Source of the DNA: Roseburia sp.
Lineage (GTDB): Bacteria; Bacillota_A; Clostridia; Lachnospirales; Lachnospiraceae
Direction: 5' to 3'
Length of the DNA: 64,000 nt
Assembly: GCA_019411365.1 (NCBI GenBank)
Contig: DXQT01000005.1
Location: forward strand, 1 to 64,000
The position numbers were made by a program, and so were the translations under genes. Below are positions 54,235-63,619 of this stretch, in pieces (position 1 is the stretch's first letter; each line of letters opens with the position of its first letter). The notes beneath the pieces are model-generated. The model did no database searches. It was not told the origin of the DNA and saw nothing but the letters and a program-made list of their open reading frames with translations.

Positions 54235-54325
54235 GTTCTTTATGACAATAGAATGTTTGCAGAGCAGCAATTTATTGTCATGAGTAAAAAATTGCACTGA
54301 AAATTGTTTATCTGAAAAAAAGAAA

Positions 54326-54353
54326 GGAGTTGTCTGCAATCTGCAGACGGTAA
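54326..54353 (+). promoter_or_regulatory. cstA ribosome site separated from the start codon by a hairpin
   Basis: GGAG (54326-54329) is 24 bases from ATG 54354, too far for normal use. The gap contains GTCTGCA (54332-54338) and TGCAGAC (54342-54348) with a 3-base loop. If folded, only TT and GGTAA remain, giving an effective spacing of seven. No closer ribosome site is seen. Confidence 0.65.
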
Positions 54354-56045
54354 ATGGTTATGAATGGATTAGTAATTGTTTTAATCGGTATTGTAGCGCT
54401 TTCGGCAGGATATCTGCTGTATGGAAGATGGCTTGCAAAAAAATGGGGGATCGACCCAAAGGCAAAGACACCTGCCTACACACATGAGGATGGGCAGGAT
54501 TATGTACCGTCATCAAAATTTACCGTATTTTCACATCAGTTTTCATCCATTGCAGGAGCAGGACCTGTCACCGGACCGATCTTGGCATCCGTGTTTGGCT
54601 GGGTACCGGTTCTGTTGTGGCTGATCATCGGTGGATTATTCTTTGGTGCTGTGCAGGATTTTGGCGCACTGTATGCATCTGTCAAGAATGAAGGAAAATC
54701 GATGGGAATGATCATCGAAAAATACATCGGTAAGACAGGGCGTAAATTGTTTATGCTGTTCTGCTGGCTGTTTACACTGCTTGTTATCGCAGCATTCACG
54801 GATATGGTAGCCGGAACATTTAATGGTGTCGGACTTGACAGCGCAGAAACCGCTTATGCAAACTCAGCAGCAGCTTCCATTTCCATGCTGTTTATCGTGG
54901 TAGCTGTTATCTTCGGTGTGATTCAGAAACATGTTGGAAAAATGAACGAGTGGGTCAAAGCGGTCGTTGCAATCGCTCTTTTGGTTGCAATGTTTGCAGT
55001 TGGTATGAAACTTCCAATCTATGCTTCAAAGACAGCATGGATCTACATCATCATGGCATACTTATTCCTTGCATCCGTACTTCCGATGTGGCTTTTAATG
55101 CAGCCTAGAGATTACATGACAACATTTATGCTGCTCGGTATGATCATCGGTGCAGTTGTTGGTGTTGTTGTTGCACATCCGCAGATGCAGTTAAATGCAT
55201 TTAATGGTTTCAATGTAAATGGAAGTGGATTATTCCCGACATTATTTGTAACGATCGCATGTGGTGCAGTTTCCGGTTTCCACAGTCTTGTATCTTCCGG
55301 AACTTCCTCAAAGACGGTCAGCAATGAAAAAGATATGCCGATGATCGGTTATGGTGCAATGGTAGTGGAGTCATTACTTGGTATCGTGGCACTTGTCGTT
55401 GTTGGAGCAGTCGCAGTTGGTGGAACAAAACCGGAAGGAACACCGTTTGCAATCTTCTCTTCCGGTGTTGCAGGGTTCTTAGAGAAACTTGGTGTACCGG
55501 TTCAGGTTGCAACCGTATTTATGACCATGTGTGTATCGGCACTTGCACTTACCTCACTTGACTCCGTGGCAAGAATCGGACGTATGTCTTTCCAGGAACT
55601 GTTTTACGGTGAAAGCACAGATCCGAAACAGATGACACCGGCACAGCGTGTACTGACAAATAAATATTTTGCAACTGTGATCACATTATTCTTTGGATAT
55701 CTTTTGACACTTGGCGGATACAGCAATGTATGGCCGCTGTTTGGATCTGCGAACCAGCTGCTTGCTGCTATGGTACTGATCGCACTGGCTGTATTCTTAA
55801 AGACGACGGGAAGAACCGGATGGACACTTTACATACCGATGTTTGTGATGTTAGCAGTTACATTTACCGCACTGGTACAGAAAACAATTGCTCTGGCAGC
55901 AAATATTGCGGCACACAACGCAACATTCTTAGTAGATGGATTACAGCTGATCGTTGCACTTCTTCTTATGATATTAGGTGTTCTGGTTGCGTACAGCTGC
56001 TTAAAGAAATTGTTTACAACAACGAAAAATTCGGAACAGAAATAA
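54354..56045 (+). CDS. cstA: CstA family transporter (peptide/pyruvate)
   Basis: Multi-pass membrane protein (563 aa, about 15 hydrophobic segments) of the CstA family, which takes up peptides or pyruvate during carbon starvation. Family motifs: HQFSSIAGAGPVTGPILASVFGW region (about 61-83), FGAVQDFGALYASVKNEGKSMG and SGFHSLVSSGTSSK. ATG 54354 is used; ATG 54360 is an alternative. The T-box leader implies that uncharged tRNA (Ala or Ser) raises expression, which fits a peptide or amino acid uptake role rather than CRP-type carbon starvation control. Confidence 0.94.
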   Translation: MVMNGLVIVLIGIVALSAGYLLYGRWLAKKWGIDPKAKTPAYTHEDGQDYVPSSKFTVFSHQFSSIAGAGPVTGPILASVFGWVPVLLWLIIGGLFFGAVQDFGALYASVKNEGKSMGMIIEKYIGKTGRKLFMLFCWLFTLLVIAAFTDMVAGTFNGVGLDSAETAYANSAAASISMLFIVVAVIFGVIQKHVGKMNEWVKAVVAIALLVAMFAVGMKLPIYASKTAWIYIIMAYLFLASVLPMWLLMQPRDYMTTFMLLGMIIGAVVGVVVAHPQMQLNAFNGFNVNGSGLFPTLFVTIACGAVSGFHSLVSSGTSSKTVSNEKDMPMIGYGAMVVESLLGIVALVVVGAVAVGGTKPEGTPFAIFSSGVAGFLEKLGVPVQVATVFMTMCVSALALTSLDSVARIGRMSFQELFYGESTDPKQMTPAQRVLTNKYFATVITLFFGYLLTLGGYSNVWPLFGSANQLLAAMVLIALAVFLKTTGRTGWTLYIPMFVMLAVTFTALVQKTIALAANIAAHNATFLVDGLQLIVALLLMILGVLVAYSCLKKLFTTTKNSEQK

Positions 56046-56139
56046 AAGCTAAGATCAGTATTTCTTGAAATATTACACCATGTTTGATATACTGTTCGCG
56101 TATATTTTTTCAATATATGGAAATGAATATGGGTGTAAA

Positions 56140-56805
56140 ATGATTAAGAAAATAGATATTCTTGGAATACAACTGGACAATTACACAGTGCGGGAAGCAA
56201 TCATGCGCGTGGAAGCCTGGTATGATAATAACATGTTAAATGTGATTGAGATGGTTTCCATGCAGATGCTGACTGAGTCAGAATCAGATCCTGTGTTAAA
56301 AGAGGTTATTTCTTCTCTTGATCTGGCAGTGATCGGAGAAAAAGGCATTCTGCAGGCGGCTGGAGTCGATACGATGCAGCGGATCCGCGAGACAGAAGAA
56401 AATGATTTTTCAGATGAATTTTTGAAACGTGTGGAGCGCAACCGCAAATCTGTTTTTATTATTGGAGAGACACAGGGAGCTGTTGATGAATTTACACAGG
56501 AACTCAGAGAGGAATACCCGAAACTGGTGTTAGCAGGGGCGGCGGCAACGGAAAACTGTGTCGGAGATCTCGAGGGTGTGATCAATGAAATGAATGCGGC
56601 GACGCCGGATGTGATCATTTCAATCATTCCATCTCCGGGACAGGAACATTTTCTTGTGGAACACCGCGACAAGATCAATGCCAATTTATGGTATGGAATC
56701 GGCGGATTTGAGGTTCACCGGAAAAGATCGAGAATCAAAGGTTTTTTCTGGAATCTGATCCACCGTGTCAGATTAAAAAACAGTATTGAAAAATATGAAA
56801 GCTGA
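56140..56805 (+). CDS. WecG/TagA/CpsF-like glycosyltransferase, degenerate motif
   Basis: A 221-residue protein of the GT26 (TagA) type: ILGIQLDNYTVREAIMRVEAW start, MLTESESDPVLKEVISSLDLAVIGEKG, then VFIIGETQGAVDEFTQEL and IISIIPSPGQEHFL, ending with WNLIHRVRLKNSIEKYES. In active TagA enzymes the central motif reads roughly PDGxGV with a conserved Asp; here it is IGEKGI, so the usual catalytic Asp is missing. It may be inactive or altered. ATG 56065 also opens the frame; ATG 56140 is preferred by homology. Nine bases from the YitT gene. Confidence 0.8.
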   Translation: MIKKIDILGIQLDNYTVREAIMRVEAWYDNNMLNVIEMVSMQMLTESESDPVLKEVISSLDLAVIGEKGILQAAGVDTMQRIRETEENDFSDEFLKRVERNRKSVFIIGETQGAVDEFTQELREEYPKLVLAGAAATENCVGDLEGVINEMNAATPDVIISIIPSPGQEHFLVEHRDKINANLWYGIGGFEVHRKRSRIKGFFWNLIHRVRLKNSIEKYES

Positions 56806-56813
56806 GGTTCGGT

Positions 56814-57689
56814 ATGCAGAAGTTTTTTTATAAGAGATCTCCGGTCTGGGATTATATCCTCATGCTTGTGGGAACCGCACTTATTGCAGTAAGTATTCAG
56901 TGCGTGTATGATCCGGTCAGCATGGTAACAGGAGGTTTTACCGGTCTTGCGATCATTATCAAAGATGTGACAGGGTATCTGATTCCGGGTGGAATTCCTC
57001 TGTGGCTGACGAACCTTGCACTCAATGTGCCGCTTTTTTTGGCAGCTTTAAAGATCAAAGGAAAACGTTTTATATGGAGAACGATCGTTGGAACATTGTT
57101 ACTTTCTCTCTGGCTCTATATACTGCCGCTTGTGGATCTTACCGATGGTGATTATGTACTTGCAGCAATTTTTGGCGGCTGTATCGGCGGTGTCGGAATG
57201 GGCCTTGTACTGCTTGCAAAATCAACAACCGGTGGAACAGAGATGGTCGCGACGCTGATCCAGCATTATTATAAACATTATTCTGTGGTGCAGATCATAC
57301 AGTTTTTAGATGGTGCAGTCGTAGTTGCCGGATTATTTGTATTTGGTGTACACGCAGTATTGTATGCGATCGTTGCGATCTTTGTGACGAGCAAGGTATC
57401 AGATGCACTGATGGAAGGCTTGAAATTCTCAAAAGCAGCATTTATCATTACGGATCACTATGAACAGGTGGCAAAACGTATCATGACAGAGTTAGAACGC
57501 GGTGTTACAGGACTTCGGGCAAAGGGCATGTATTCCGGTGCAGAAAAATGTATGCTTTACTGCGTAGTATCCAAAAAAGAGATTGTGCAGGTAAAAGAGA
57601 TCGTAAGGGAAGTAGATCCGGATGCGTTTGTGATCGTTTCCGATGCGCGGGAAGTGCTCGGTGAAGGATTTCAGGAACAGATGTCATAA
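56814..57689 (+). CDS. YitT family membrane protein
   Basis: A 291-residue protein with five to six hydrophobic helices in the first 190 residues (YitT_membrane: GTALIAVSIQCVYDPVSMVTGGFTGLAIII area, CIGGVGMGLVLLAKSTTGGTEM) and a C-terminal DUF2179 domain of about 75 residues (VTGLRAKGMYSGAEKCMLYCVVSKKE). Function unknown; the family is widespread in Firmicutes and may export or sense a small molecule. Starts eight bases after the TagA-like stop. A terminator follows at 57747. Confidence 0.93.
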   Translation: MQKFFYKRSPVWDYILMLVGTALIAVSIQCVYDPVSMVTGGFTGLAIIIKDVTGYLIPGGIPLWLTNLALNVPLFLAALKIKGKRFIWRTIVGTLLLSLWLYILPLVDLTDGDYVLAAIFGGCIGGVGMGLVLLAKSTTGGTEMVATLIQHYYKHYSVVQIIQFLDGAVVVAGLFVFGVHAVLYAIVAIFVTSKVSDALMEGLKFSKAAFIITDHYEQVAKRIMTELERGVTGLRAKGMYSGAEKCMLYCVVSKKEIVQVKEIVREVDPDAFVIVSDAREVLGEGFQEQMS

Positions 57690-57746
57690 ATTTTTTCTTT
57701 GTGAACTATGTACACTGTAAAAAATAGGAAAAAAGCAGCATACATT

Positions 57747-57788
57747 GAGGAAGTGCATAAAAAATATGCATTTCCTCTTTCTTTTTTT
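57747..57788 (+). terminator. Terminator after the YitT gene
   Basis: GAGGAAGTGCATA pairs with TATGCATTTCCTC around AAAAA, then a T-rich run to 57788. Confidence 0.88.
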
Positions 57789-57981
57789 GCTGTTTTGCAT
57801 TAAAATAGAATCTAGGTATTTTTGAGTGGGGACAATGGGTATATTTTTATTGTGAAAGTTGCCCATGCGTGCAATGGAGGTTATGCACTGTGGCATAGGA
57901 TCATTCGGACAGCTGACAGCTGCAGCAACCTGATTTGCCGGGTGTGTTTCAAATGAAACGAAGATAGAAGGAGTGGAGCTT

Positions 57982-59070
57982 ATGATTTCAAATCAGATAC
58001 TTCAAAATACGATTGACGGGTTAAAAGGGATTACCCGCATTGATTTATGCATTATCGATGTAGAGGGGAAGGTGCTGGCTGCTACATTTCCGGAAGCAGA
58101 CAAATATATGGAGCCGGCGCTTGCATTTGTGGAATCTCCTGCAGACAGCCAGGTTGTAAACGGCTATCAGTTTTTTAAGGTGTTTGACGATCATCAGTTA
58201 GAATATATCCTGCTTGCCAATGGCGACAGTGATGATGTCTATATGGTGGGTAAAATTGCCAGTTTCCAGATCCAGAATCTTCTGGTAGCATATAAAGAGA
58301 GATTTGATAAAGACAACTTTATCAAGAACCTGCTTTTGGATAACCTGCTTTTAGTTGATATTTATAACCGTGCAAAAAAGCTGCATATCGATACAGAGGT
58401 CAGACGTGTTGTGTTTATCGTGGAGACCAACCGCGACAAAGACGGCAATGAACTGGAGCGCATCCGTGGCATTTTCGGTGGAAAGACCAAAGATTTTGTC
58501 ACAGCAGTGGATGAGAAAAATATCATTGTTGTAAAAGAAGTAGGGGAGAATGAAGGATACGAGGAGATGAATAAGACCGCAGAGGTCATTGTGAATCTGT
58601 TCCGCTCTGATTCGGACAGCGATGTGCATGTGGCATATGGTACGATCGTCGGAGAGATCAAGGAAGTATCACGTTCTTATAAAGAAGCAAGAATGGCACT
58701 TGACGTAGGGAAGATCTTTTTTGAAGAAAAAGATGTCATCGCTTACTCAACACTTGGAATCGGACGTTTGATTTATCAGCTCCCGATCCCGCTCTGTAAG
58801 ATGTTTATCAAGGAGATCTTTGACGGGAAATCACCGGATGAGTTCGATGAGGAGACACTTACAACGATCAATAAGTTCTTTGAGAACAGTCTGAATGTTT
58901 CAGAGACTTCCAGACAGCTTTATATCCACCGTAACACGCTGGTATATCGTCTGGACAAGCTGCAGAAGGCAACCGGACTTGATCTGCGTGTGTTTGAAGA
59001 TGCTATTACATTTAAGATCGCACTTATGGTAGTAAAATATATGAAGTACATGGAGTCATTGGACTACTAG
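57982..59070 (+). CDS. PucR/CdaR-like transcription regulator
   Basis: A 362-residue regulator. N-terminal ~100 residues form a sensor-like domain (LDLCIIDVEGKVLAATF-type start, IDLCIIDVEG); the middle has a degenerate GGDEF-like part (HVAYGTIVGEIKEVSRSYKEARMAL) and the C terminus the PucR helix-turn-helix (NVSETSRQLYIHRNTLVYRLDKL, about 310-335). CdaR relatives respond to sugar diacids and activate nearby genes. It is divergent from nothing and lies 15 bases before ftsE, so it may be cotranscribed with or regulate the ftsEX operon. GTG 57973 rejected; ATG 57982 follows AAGGAG by eight. Confidence 0.85.
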   Translation: MISNQILQNTIDGLKGITRIDLCIIDVEGKVLAATFPEADKYMEPALAFVESPADSQVVNGYQFFKVFDDHQLEYILLANGDSDDVYMVGKIASFQIQNLLVAYKERFDKDNFIKNLLLDNLLLVDIYNRAKKLHIDTEVRRVVFIVETNRDKDGNELERIRGIFGGKTKDFVTAVDEKNIIVVKEVGENEGYEEMNKTAEVIVNLFRSDSDSDVHVAYGTIVGEIKEVSRSYKEARMALDVGKIFFEEKDVIAYSTLGIGRLIYQLPIPLCKMFIKEIFDGKSPDEFDEETLTTINKFFENSLNVSETSRQLYIHRNTLVYRLDKLQKATGLDLRVFEDAITFKIALMVVKYMKYMESLDY

Positions 59071-59085
59071 AAATGGAGAAGCACT

Positions 59086-59844
59086 ATGATTAAGTTAGAA
59101 CATGTCAGCAAGTCGTACTCCGCGGGAATACCTGCGCTTAATGACGTGAGTCTTAACATTGAGGAAGGAGAATTTGTATTCATCGTCGGGGACAGTGGTT
59201 CTGGAAAATCTACGCTGATCAAGCTTTTGTTGAAGGAACTTGAACCGACGGAGGGTACGATCACGATAAACGGTCAGAAATTAAATAAGATCAGGCGAAG
59301 ACAAATCCCGAAATTCCGTCGTAAGATCGGCGTGGTATTTCAGGATTTCCGCTTGTTAAAGGACCGCAATATTTACGATAATGTCGCATTTGCCCAAAAG
59401 GTCATCGGAGAGTCCACACGTTCCATCAAAAAGAATGTACCACTGATGCTTTCCATGGTAGGACTGGCAGCAAAGTATCGTTCTTATCCCAAACAGTTAT
59501 CCGGTGGTGAGCAGCAGAGAGTTGCAATCGCAAGGGCACTGATCAATAAGCCAAAGATCCTGCTTGCGGATGAGCCGACCGGTAATCTCGATAACAATAA
59601 TGCCTGGGAGATCATGAAACTGATGGAGGAGATCAATAACAATGGCACAACGGTTGTCGTTGTTACACATAACCTTGAAATCGTAAAAGCCATGAACAAA
59701 CGTGTCATCACCATGCAAAAGGGTGTGATCGTGGATGACAGTGATACAGCCAGCAGTATTGTGACAGGCGATAATGCCATCAGCCGCAGCCTGACTGAGC
59801 GTGATGTATTAAAACGCGAGGGGGACTACGATTATGAGGATTAG
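59086..59844 (+). CDS. ftsE: Cell division ATPase FtsE
   Basis: ABC ATPase that with FtsX transmits a division signal to wall hydrolases outside the membrane. Walker A GDSGSGKST (about 36-44), Q-loop QDFRLL, LSGGEQQRVAIARAL (about 142-156) and Walker B LLADEPTGNLD are intact. Length 252 aa includes a slightly extended acidic C terminus. The stop overlaps the ftsX start by 11 bases. The next gene encodes an M23 coiled-coil protein, the expected partner. Confidence 0.97.
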   Translation: MIKLEHVSKSYSAGIPALNDVSLNIEEGEFVFIVGDSGSGKSTLIKLLLKELEPTEGTITINGQKLNKIRRRQIPKFRRKIGVVFQDFRLLKDRNIYDNVAFAQKVIGESTRSIKKNVPLMLSMVGLAAKYRSYPKQLSGGEQQRVAIARALINKPKILLADEPTGNLDNNNAWEIMKLMEEINNNGTTVVVVTHNLEIVKAMNKRVITMQKGVIVDDSDTASSIVTGDNAISRSLTERDVLKREGDYDYED

Positions 59845-60742
59845 TACTTTTTTCTATACGATTAAACAGGGACTTGTCAACATCTGGAAAAATAAAATGT
59901 TTTCGCTTGCATCCATAGCGACGATGACGGCCTGTATTTTTCTGTTTGGTCTGTTCTATTCGATCGTGACCAACTTCCAGGCGATGGTAAAGGATGCGGA
60001 ATCCGGTGTTGCAGTCACAGTATTTTTTGATGCGGGCATCTCAGAACAGCGCATTGAGGAAATCGGTGATCTGATCAAGCAGCGTGTTGAGGTATCACAT
60101 TGCGAATATACATCTGCAGATGAAGCGTGGGAAAGTTTTAAAGATGTTTATTTTGATGGAAATGAAGATGCTGCTTCAAGTTTTGCAGGCGATAATCCGC
60201 TTGCCAATTCAGCAAGCTATTCCATTTATATGAATGATATATCAATGCAGAGTACGCTGGTAACTTATTTAGAGTCTATAGATGGAATCCGTTCAGTAAA
60301 GCAGTCGGAGATGGTTGCGCACACACTGACCGATTTTAACAGTCTGATCGGTTATATTTCCGCGGGTATCATTCTGATCCTGCTCGGTGTTGCGGTCTTC
60401 CTGATCAGCAATACGATTACAGTCGGTATTTCCGTGCGCCGTGAAGAGATCGGTATCATGAAACTGATCGGTGCGACAGATTATTTTGTCCGGGCACCGT
60501 TTGTTGTTGAGGGAATTGTGATCGGACTGATCGGAGCGGCGATCCCGCTTGGCATTTTGTATGTTTTATATGAGAAGATCATATTATATATTGGAGATAA
60601 GTTTAAATTTATCAGCAATATGATCCAGTTTTTAAGTGTGGACCAGGTATTCCACACATTGGTTCCTGTGGCACTGTTACTTGGTGTTGGTATTGGATTT
60701 ATTGGAAGCCGGATTACGATCCGCAAACATTTAAAGGTATGA
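59834..60742 (+). CDS. ftsX: Cell division membrane protein FtsX
   Basis: Permease-like partner of FtsE (302 aa). TM1 about 22-43 (MFSLASIATMTACIFLFGLF), a large extracytoplasmic loop of about 120 residues that in other species binds PcsB/EnvC-type hydrolases, then three TMs (about 175-200, 225-250, 275-297) with the MacB-like fold. VGISVRREEIGIMKLIGAT is the conserved cytoplasmic segment. Overlaps ftsE by 11 bases and the next gene by four. Confidence 0.96.
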   Translation: MRISTFFYTIKQGLVNIWKNKMFSLASIATMTACIFLFGLFYSIVTNFQAMVKDAESGVAVTVFFDAGISEQRIEEIGDLIKQRVEVSHCEYTSADEAWESFKDVYFDGNEDAASSFAGDNPLANSASYSIYMNDISMQSTLVTYLESIDGIRSVKQSEMVAHTLTDFNSLIGYISAGIILILLGVAVFLISNTITVGISVRREEIGIMKLIGATDYFVRAPFVVEGIVIGLIGAAIPLGILYVLYEKIILYIGDKFKFISNMIQFLSVDQVFHTLVPVALLLGVGIGFIGSRITIRKHLKV

Positions 60743-62004
60743 TAATTAATAAAAGGCAATGGATACACAGGATAACGGCGGTATTGCTTATTGTGATGAC
60801 CGGCATGGCTGCCACAGTGCAGATGACGTCAGCAGCAGAAAACAGCAGCGCAAAGAAAAGTGAAAATACATCCACTTCTTTAAAAGAGGCACAGCAGGAA
60901 AAAGCGGCTTTGGAAAAAGCTCTGGAAAAGGCAAAACAGACGATAAACGAGCTAAAAGAGTCCAAGGGAGATGTGCAGGCAAAAGTAAATGATCTGAATA
61001 CGCAGCTCATGAATATTTCGAGCCGGATCACAGCTTTAGAAAACCAGCTTGCACAGAAAAATCAGGAGCTGACAGAGAAGAAGGATCAGATCGAGGACAC
61101 AAAAGACCAGCTTGAAGATGCAAAAAAGCAGGAAGAGCAGCAGTATGCGGACATGAAAGTGCGCATACAGTTTATGTATGAGAATGCACAGGAGTCTTAC
61201 TTTGAGGCACTTTTTGATTCGGAAAGTTTTTCGGATTTTTTAAATTCTGCTGAGTATATCATACAGATCCAGGAATATGACCGGAAAAAGCTAAAGGAAT
61301 ATCAGGAGACGGTTGCCTATATTGACGGCGTGGAACAGCAGTTAGAAGAAGACTATGCCACGTTAGAGGAAATGAAAAAAGAAGTGGAGCAGGAGAAAGC
61401 CTCTGTGGAGCAGGAAAAGGCTTCAGTTGCAGCGCTTATGAAGCAGCGGGAGACGGAACTTGCCGGAATTGAGGGAAACATTGATTCTGCACAGAGCGAC
61501 GCGGATTATTATGCTGCGGAGATTCAGGCGCAGGAGGAGATCATTGCCGAGATCAGGCGCATTGAGGCAGAGAAGGCTGCTGCCGGTAAACAGGATAACC
61601 ATTATACCGGAGGTGTGTTTACCTGGCCGTGTCCGAGCAGTACGCGTGTGACCAGTGATTATGGAACGCGTGTGTCGCCGATGGGAGGCGCTTCTTCCAA
61701 TCATAAAGGAATTGACATCGGTGCGTCCGGAGGCGCTGCGATCGTGGCTGCGGCGGATGGAACGGTTACGACTGCGGCTTACAGCAGTGCTGCCGGTAAC
61801 TATGTGATGATCGATCATGGCGGCGGATTGTATACCGTATATATGCATGCATCTGCACTTCTTGTTTCGCCTGGACAGACGGTTTCAGCAGGACAGACGA
61901 TCGCACAGGTCGGAAGTACCGGTATTTCTACTGGAAATCATTTACACTTTGGTGTATCATTAAACGGAAGCTATGTCAGCCCGTGGAGTTATCTGGGCAG
62001 ATGA
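60739..62004 (+). CDS. Murein hydrolase activator-type M23 protein
   Basis: Exported peptidoglycan hydrolase or hydrolase activator (421 aa). N-terminal hydrophobic signal (about 9-30), a long coiled coil (about 40-270, KAKQTINELKESKGDV and many Glu/Lys/Gln heptads), then an M23/LytM domain from about 295: NHKGIDIGASGG holds the first zinc ligands and STGNHLHFGVS the last His. The coiled coil is the expected FtsX contact, as in PcsB or EnvC. The ATG overlaps the ftsX stop (ATGA), so the three form one operon. Confidence 0.93.
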   Translation: MIINKRQWIHRITAVLLIVMTGMAATVQMTSAAENSSAKKSENTSTSLKEAQQEKAALEKALEKAKQTINELKESKGDVQAKVNDLNTQLMNISSRITALENQLAQKNQELTEKKDQIEDTKDQLEDAKKQEEQQYADMKVRIQFMYENAQESYFEALFDSESFSDFLNSAEYIIQIQEYDRKKLKEYQETVAYIDGVEQQLEEDYATLEEMKKEVEQEKASVEQEKASVAALMKQRETELAGIEGNIDSAQSDADYYAAEIQAQEEIIAEIRRIEAEKAAAGKQDNHYTGGVFTWPCPSSTRVTSDYGTRVSPMGGASSNHKGIDIGASGGAAIVAAADGTVTTAAYSSAAGNYVMIDHGGGLYTVYMHASALLVSPGQTVSAGQTIAQVGSTGISTGNHLHFGVSLNGSYVSPWSYLGR

Positions 62005-62057
62005 TGCGGATGTTTTTGGGACTGCCGCAATGCGCGGTGGTCCTTTTTAAATTGGTT

Positions 62058-62131
62058 GGATTTGGGTGTCAAAAGGTGGCTTTTAATTTTGGGATTGTCA
62101 AATTGTGAACCACCTTTTGACATCCAAATCC
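62058..62131. repeat. Near-perfect 22-bp inverted repeat in the gap before the S41 gene
   Basis: GGATTTGGGTGTCAAAAGGT (62058-62077, continuing to 62079) pairs with 62110-62131 over 22 positions with one G-T wobble; spacer 30 bases. No T-run follows, so it is not a normal terminator. The gap 62005-62323 also holds a ribosome-site module AAAAACAGCGCAGGAATGGAG like the one before crh. Confidence 0.75.
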
Positions 62132-62323
62132 TTATAAGAGAGTAGGGTTTGTGTAGTAGGACAGCGAATTTTCACATATGAATGATATGATAAGTAATGT
62201 GGAGTGTAGTATAAAAGGCAATATAAAATAAAAATGCGGCTGGTCACACAACAGGTGGGAATAGCGGTGTAAAACGGCAGCAAAAACGGCAGCATAAAAA
62301 CAGCGCAGGAATGGAGACAGAAT

Positions 62324-63619
62324 ATGGAAAATAAAAATGAGCAGCAGGTTTCGGAGATTATGCCAGAGCCAATCGAAGAACCGAAGAAAAGCAAAAAAGG
62401 ACAGATGGCAAAAGGTGTGGCCTGCGGTATTGCAGGAACGATTTTAGTTGGATTTGTCGCACTGAACGTGGTCACTAAAATAACGGGAACGAAAATTTAC
62501 ATAACGAATGCAACCGCTAAGACAGATTCAATACTGGATACAAAAACAGTTCAGAAGATCAATGAACTGAAGGCATACACGGATATGTATTATTATGATA
62601 ATGTGGATGATACCGAATTAAAAGATGGACTGTATGAAGGGATGATCAGCGGGCTTGGAGATAAATATTCCGTCTATTATAATGAGGAAGATTACAAACA
62701 GATGCAGGTGAGCACTACCGGACAGTATTACGGAATTGGTGCAGGCCTCAGACAGGATCCGGATACCATGGTGGTATCCATTTCAAAAATATATGAGGGA
62801 ACACCTTCCGATGAAGCCGGACTGCTTGCAGATGACGTGATCACTTCGGTCGACGGAACAGATGCGACCAGCATGGAAGTGACAGAGCTGGTAAAACTGA
62901 TCCGTGGCGAGGAGGGAACATCGGTACATTTGGAGGTATATCGTCCTTCAACCGGGGAAAATCTGTCCTTTGACGTGGAGCGCAAAAATGTGACACTGCC
63001 GAGCGTATCTTCCCAGATGCTTGGTGATAACATCGGTTATATTCATATCGATTCTTTTGAAACAGAAACAGCAGACCAGTTTGAAAAAGCTGTGGCAGAA
63101 TTAGATAGCGAGGGGATGAAAGCGCTTGTTCTGGATGTGCGCTATAACGGCGGCGGACTTGTTACCGCTGTTGTACAGATTTTAGATGATATTCTTCCTG
63201 AGGGTACGGTTGTGTATACAGAGGATAAAAATGGTCACCGTGAGACTTATACATCAAGCGGGGATACTTACATGGAGTATCCTCTGGCGGTTCTTATCAA
63301 TGAGGACAGTGCAAGTGCATCCGAGATTTTAGCCGGAGCAATCAAGGACTATGAATATGGAACACTGATCGGAACGACAACATTCGGAAAAGGAATTGTT
63401 CAGACCATCTTCCCGCTTGAGGACGGAGATGCGGTGAAACTTACCACAGCAAAATATTTTACACCGAATGGAAATTATATCCATGGAGTCGGAATTGATC
63501 CGGATATTGAACTTGAATATGAATATCTCAATCCGGATGGAACAGAATATGATGTGAAATATGACAACCAGATCCAGAAAGCAGTGGAAGTACTCACGGA
63601 GGAATTAAGCGGAAAATGA
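62324..63619 (+). CDS. S41 family C-terminal processing protease (CtpA-like)
   Basis: Membrane-anchored, outward-facing serine protease (431 aa). TM at about 34-51; PDZ domain about 115-195 (VVSISKIYEGTPSDEAGLLADDVITSVDG); S41 core with VLDVRYNGGG, the catalytic Ser in NEDSASASE and Lys in FGKGIVQ about 25 residues later. It cleaves C-terminal tails of exported proteins, often wall enzymes; its place beside the M23 gene fits that. Start preceded by GGAG. The stop overlaps the VanZ gene start. Confidence 0.95.
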   Translation: MENKNEQQVSEIMPEPIEEPKKSKKGQMAKGVACGIAGTILVGFVALNVVTKITGTKIYITNATAKTDSILDTKTVQKINELKAYTDMYYYDNVDDTELKDGLYEGMISGLGDKYSVYYNEEDYKQMQVSTTGQYYGIGAGLRQDPDTMVVSISKIYEGTPSDEAGLLADDVITSVDGTDATSMEVTELVKLIRGEEGTSVHLEVYRPSTGENLSFDVERKNVTLPSVSSQMLGDNIGYIHIDSFETETADQFEKAVAELDSEGMKALVLDVRYNGGGLVTAVVQILDDILPEGTVVYTEDKNGHRETYTSSGDTYMEYPLAVLINEDSASASEILAGAIKDYEYGTLIGTTTFGKGIVQTIFPLEDGDAVKLTTAKYFTPNGNYIHGVGIDPDIELEYEYLNPDGTEYDVKYDNQIQKAVEVLTEELSGK

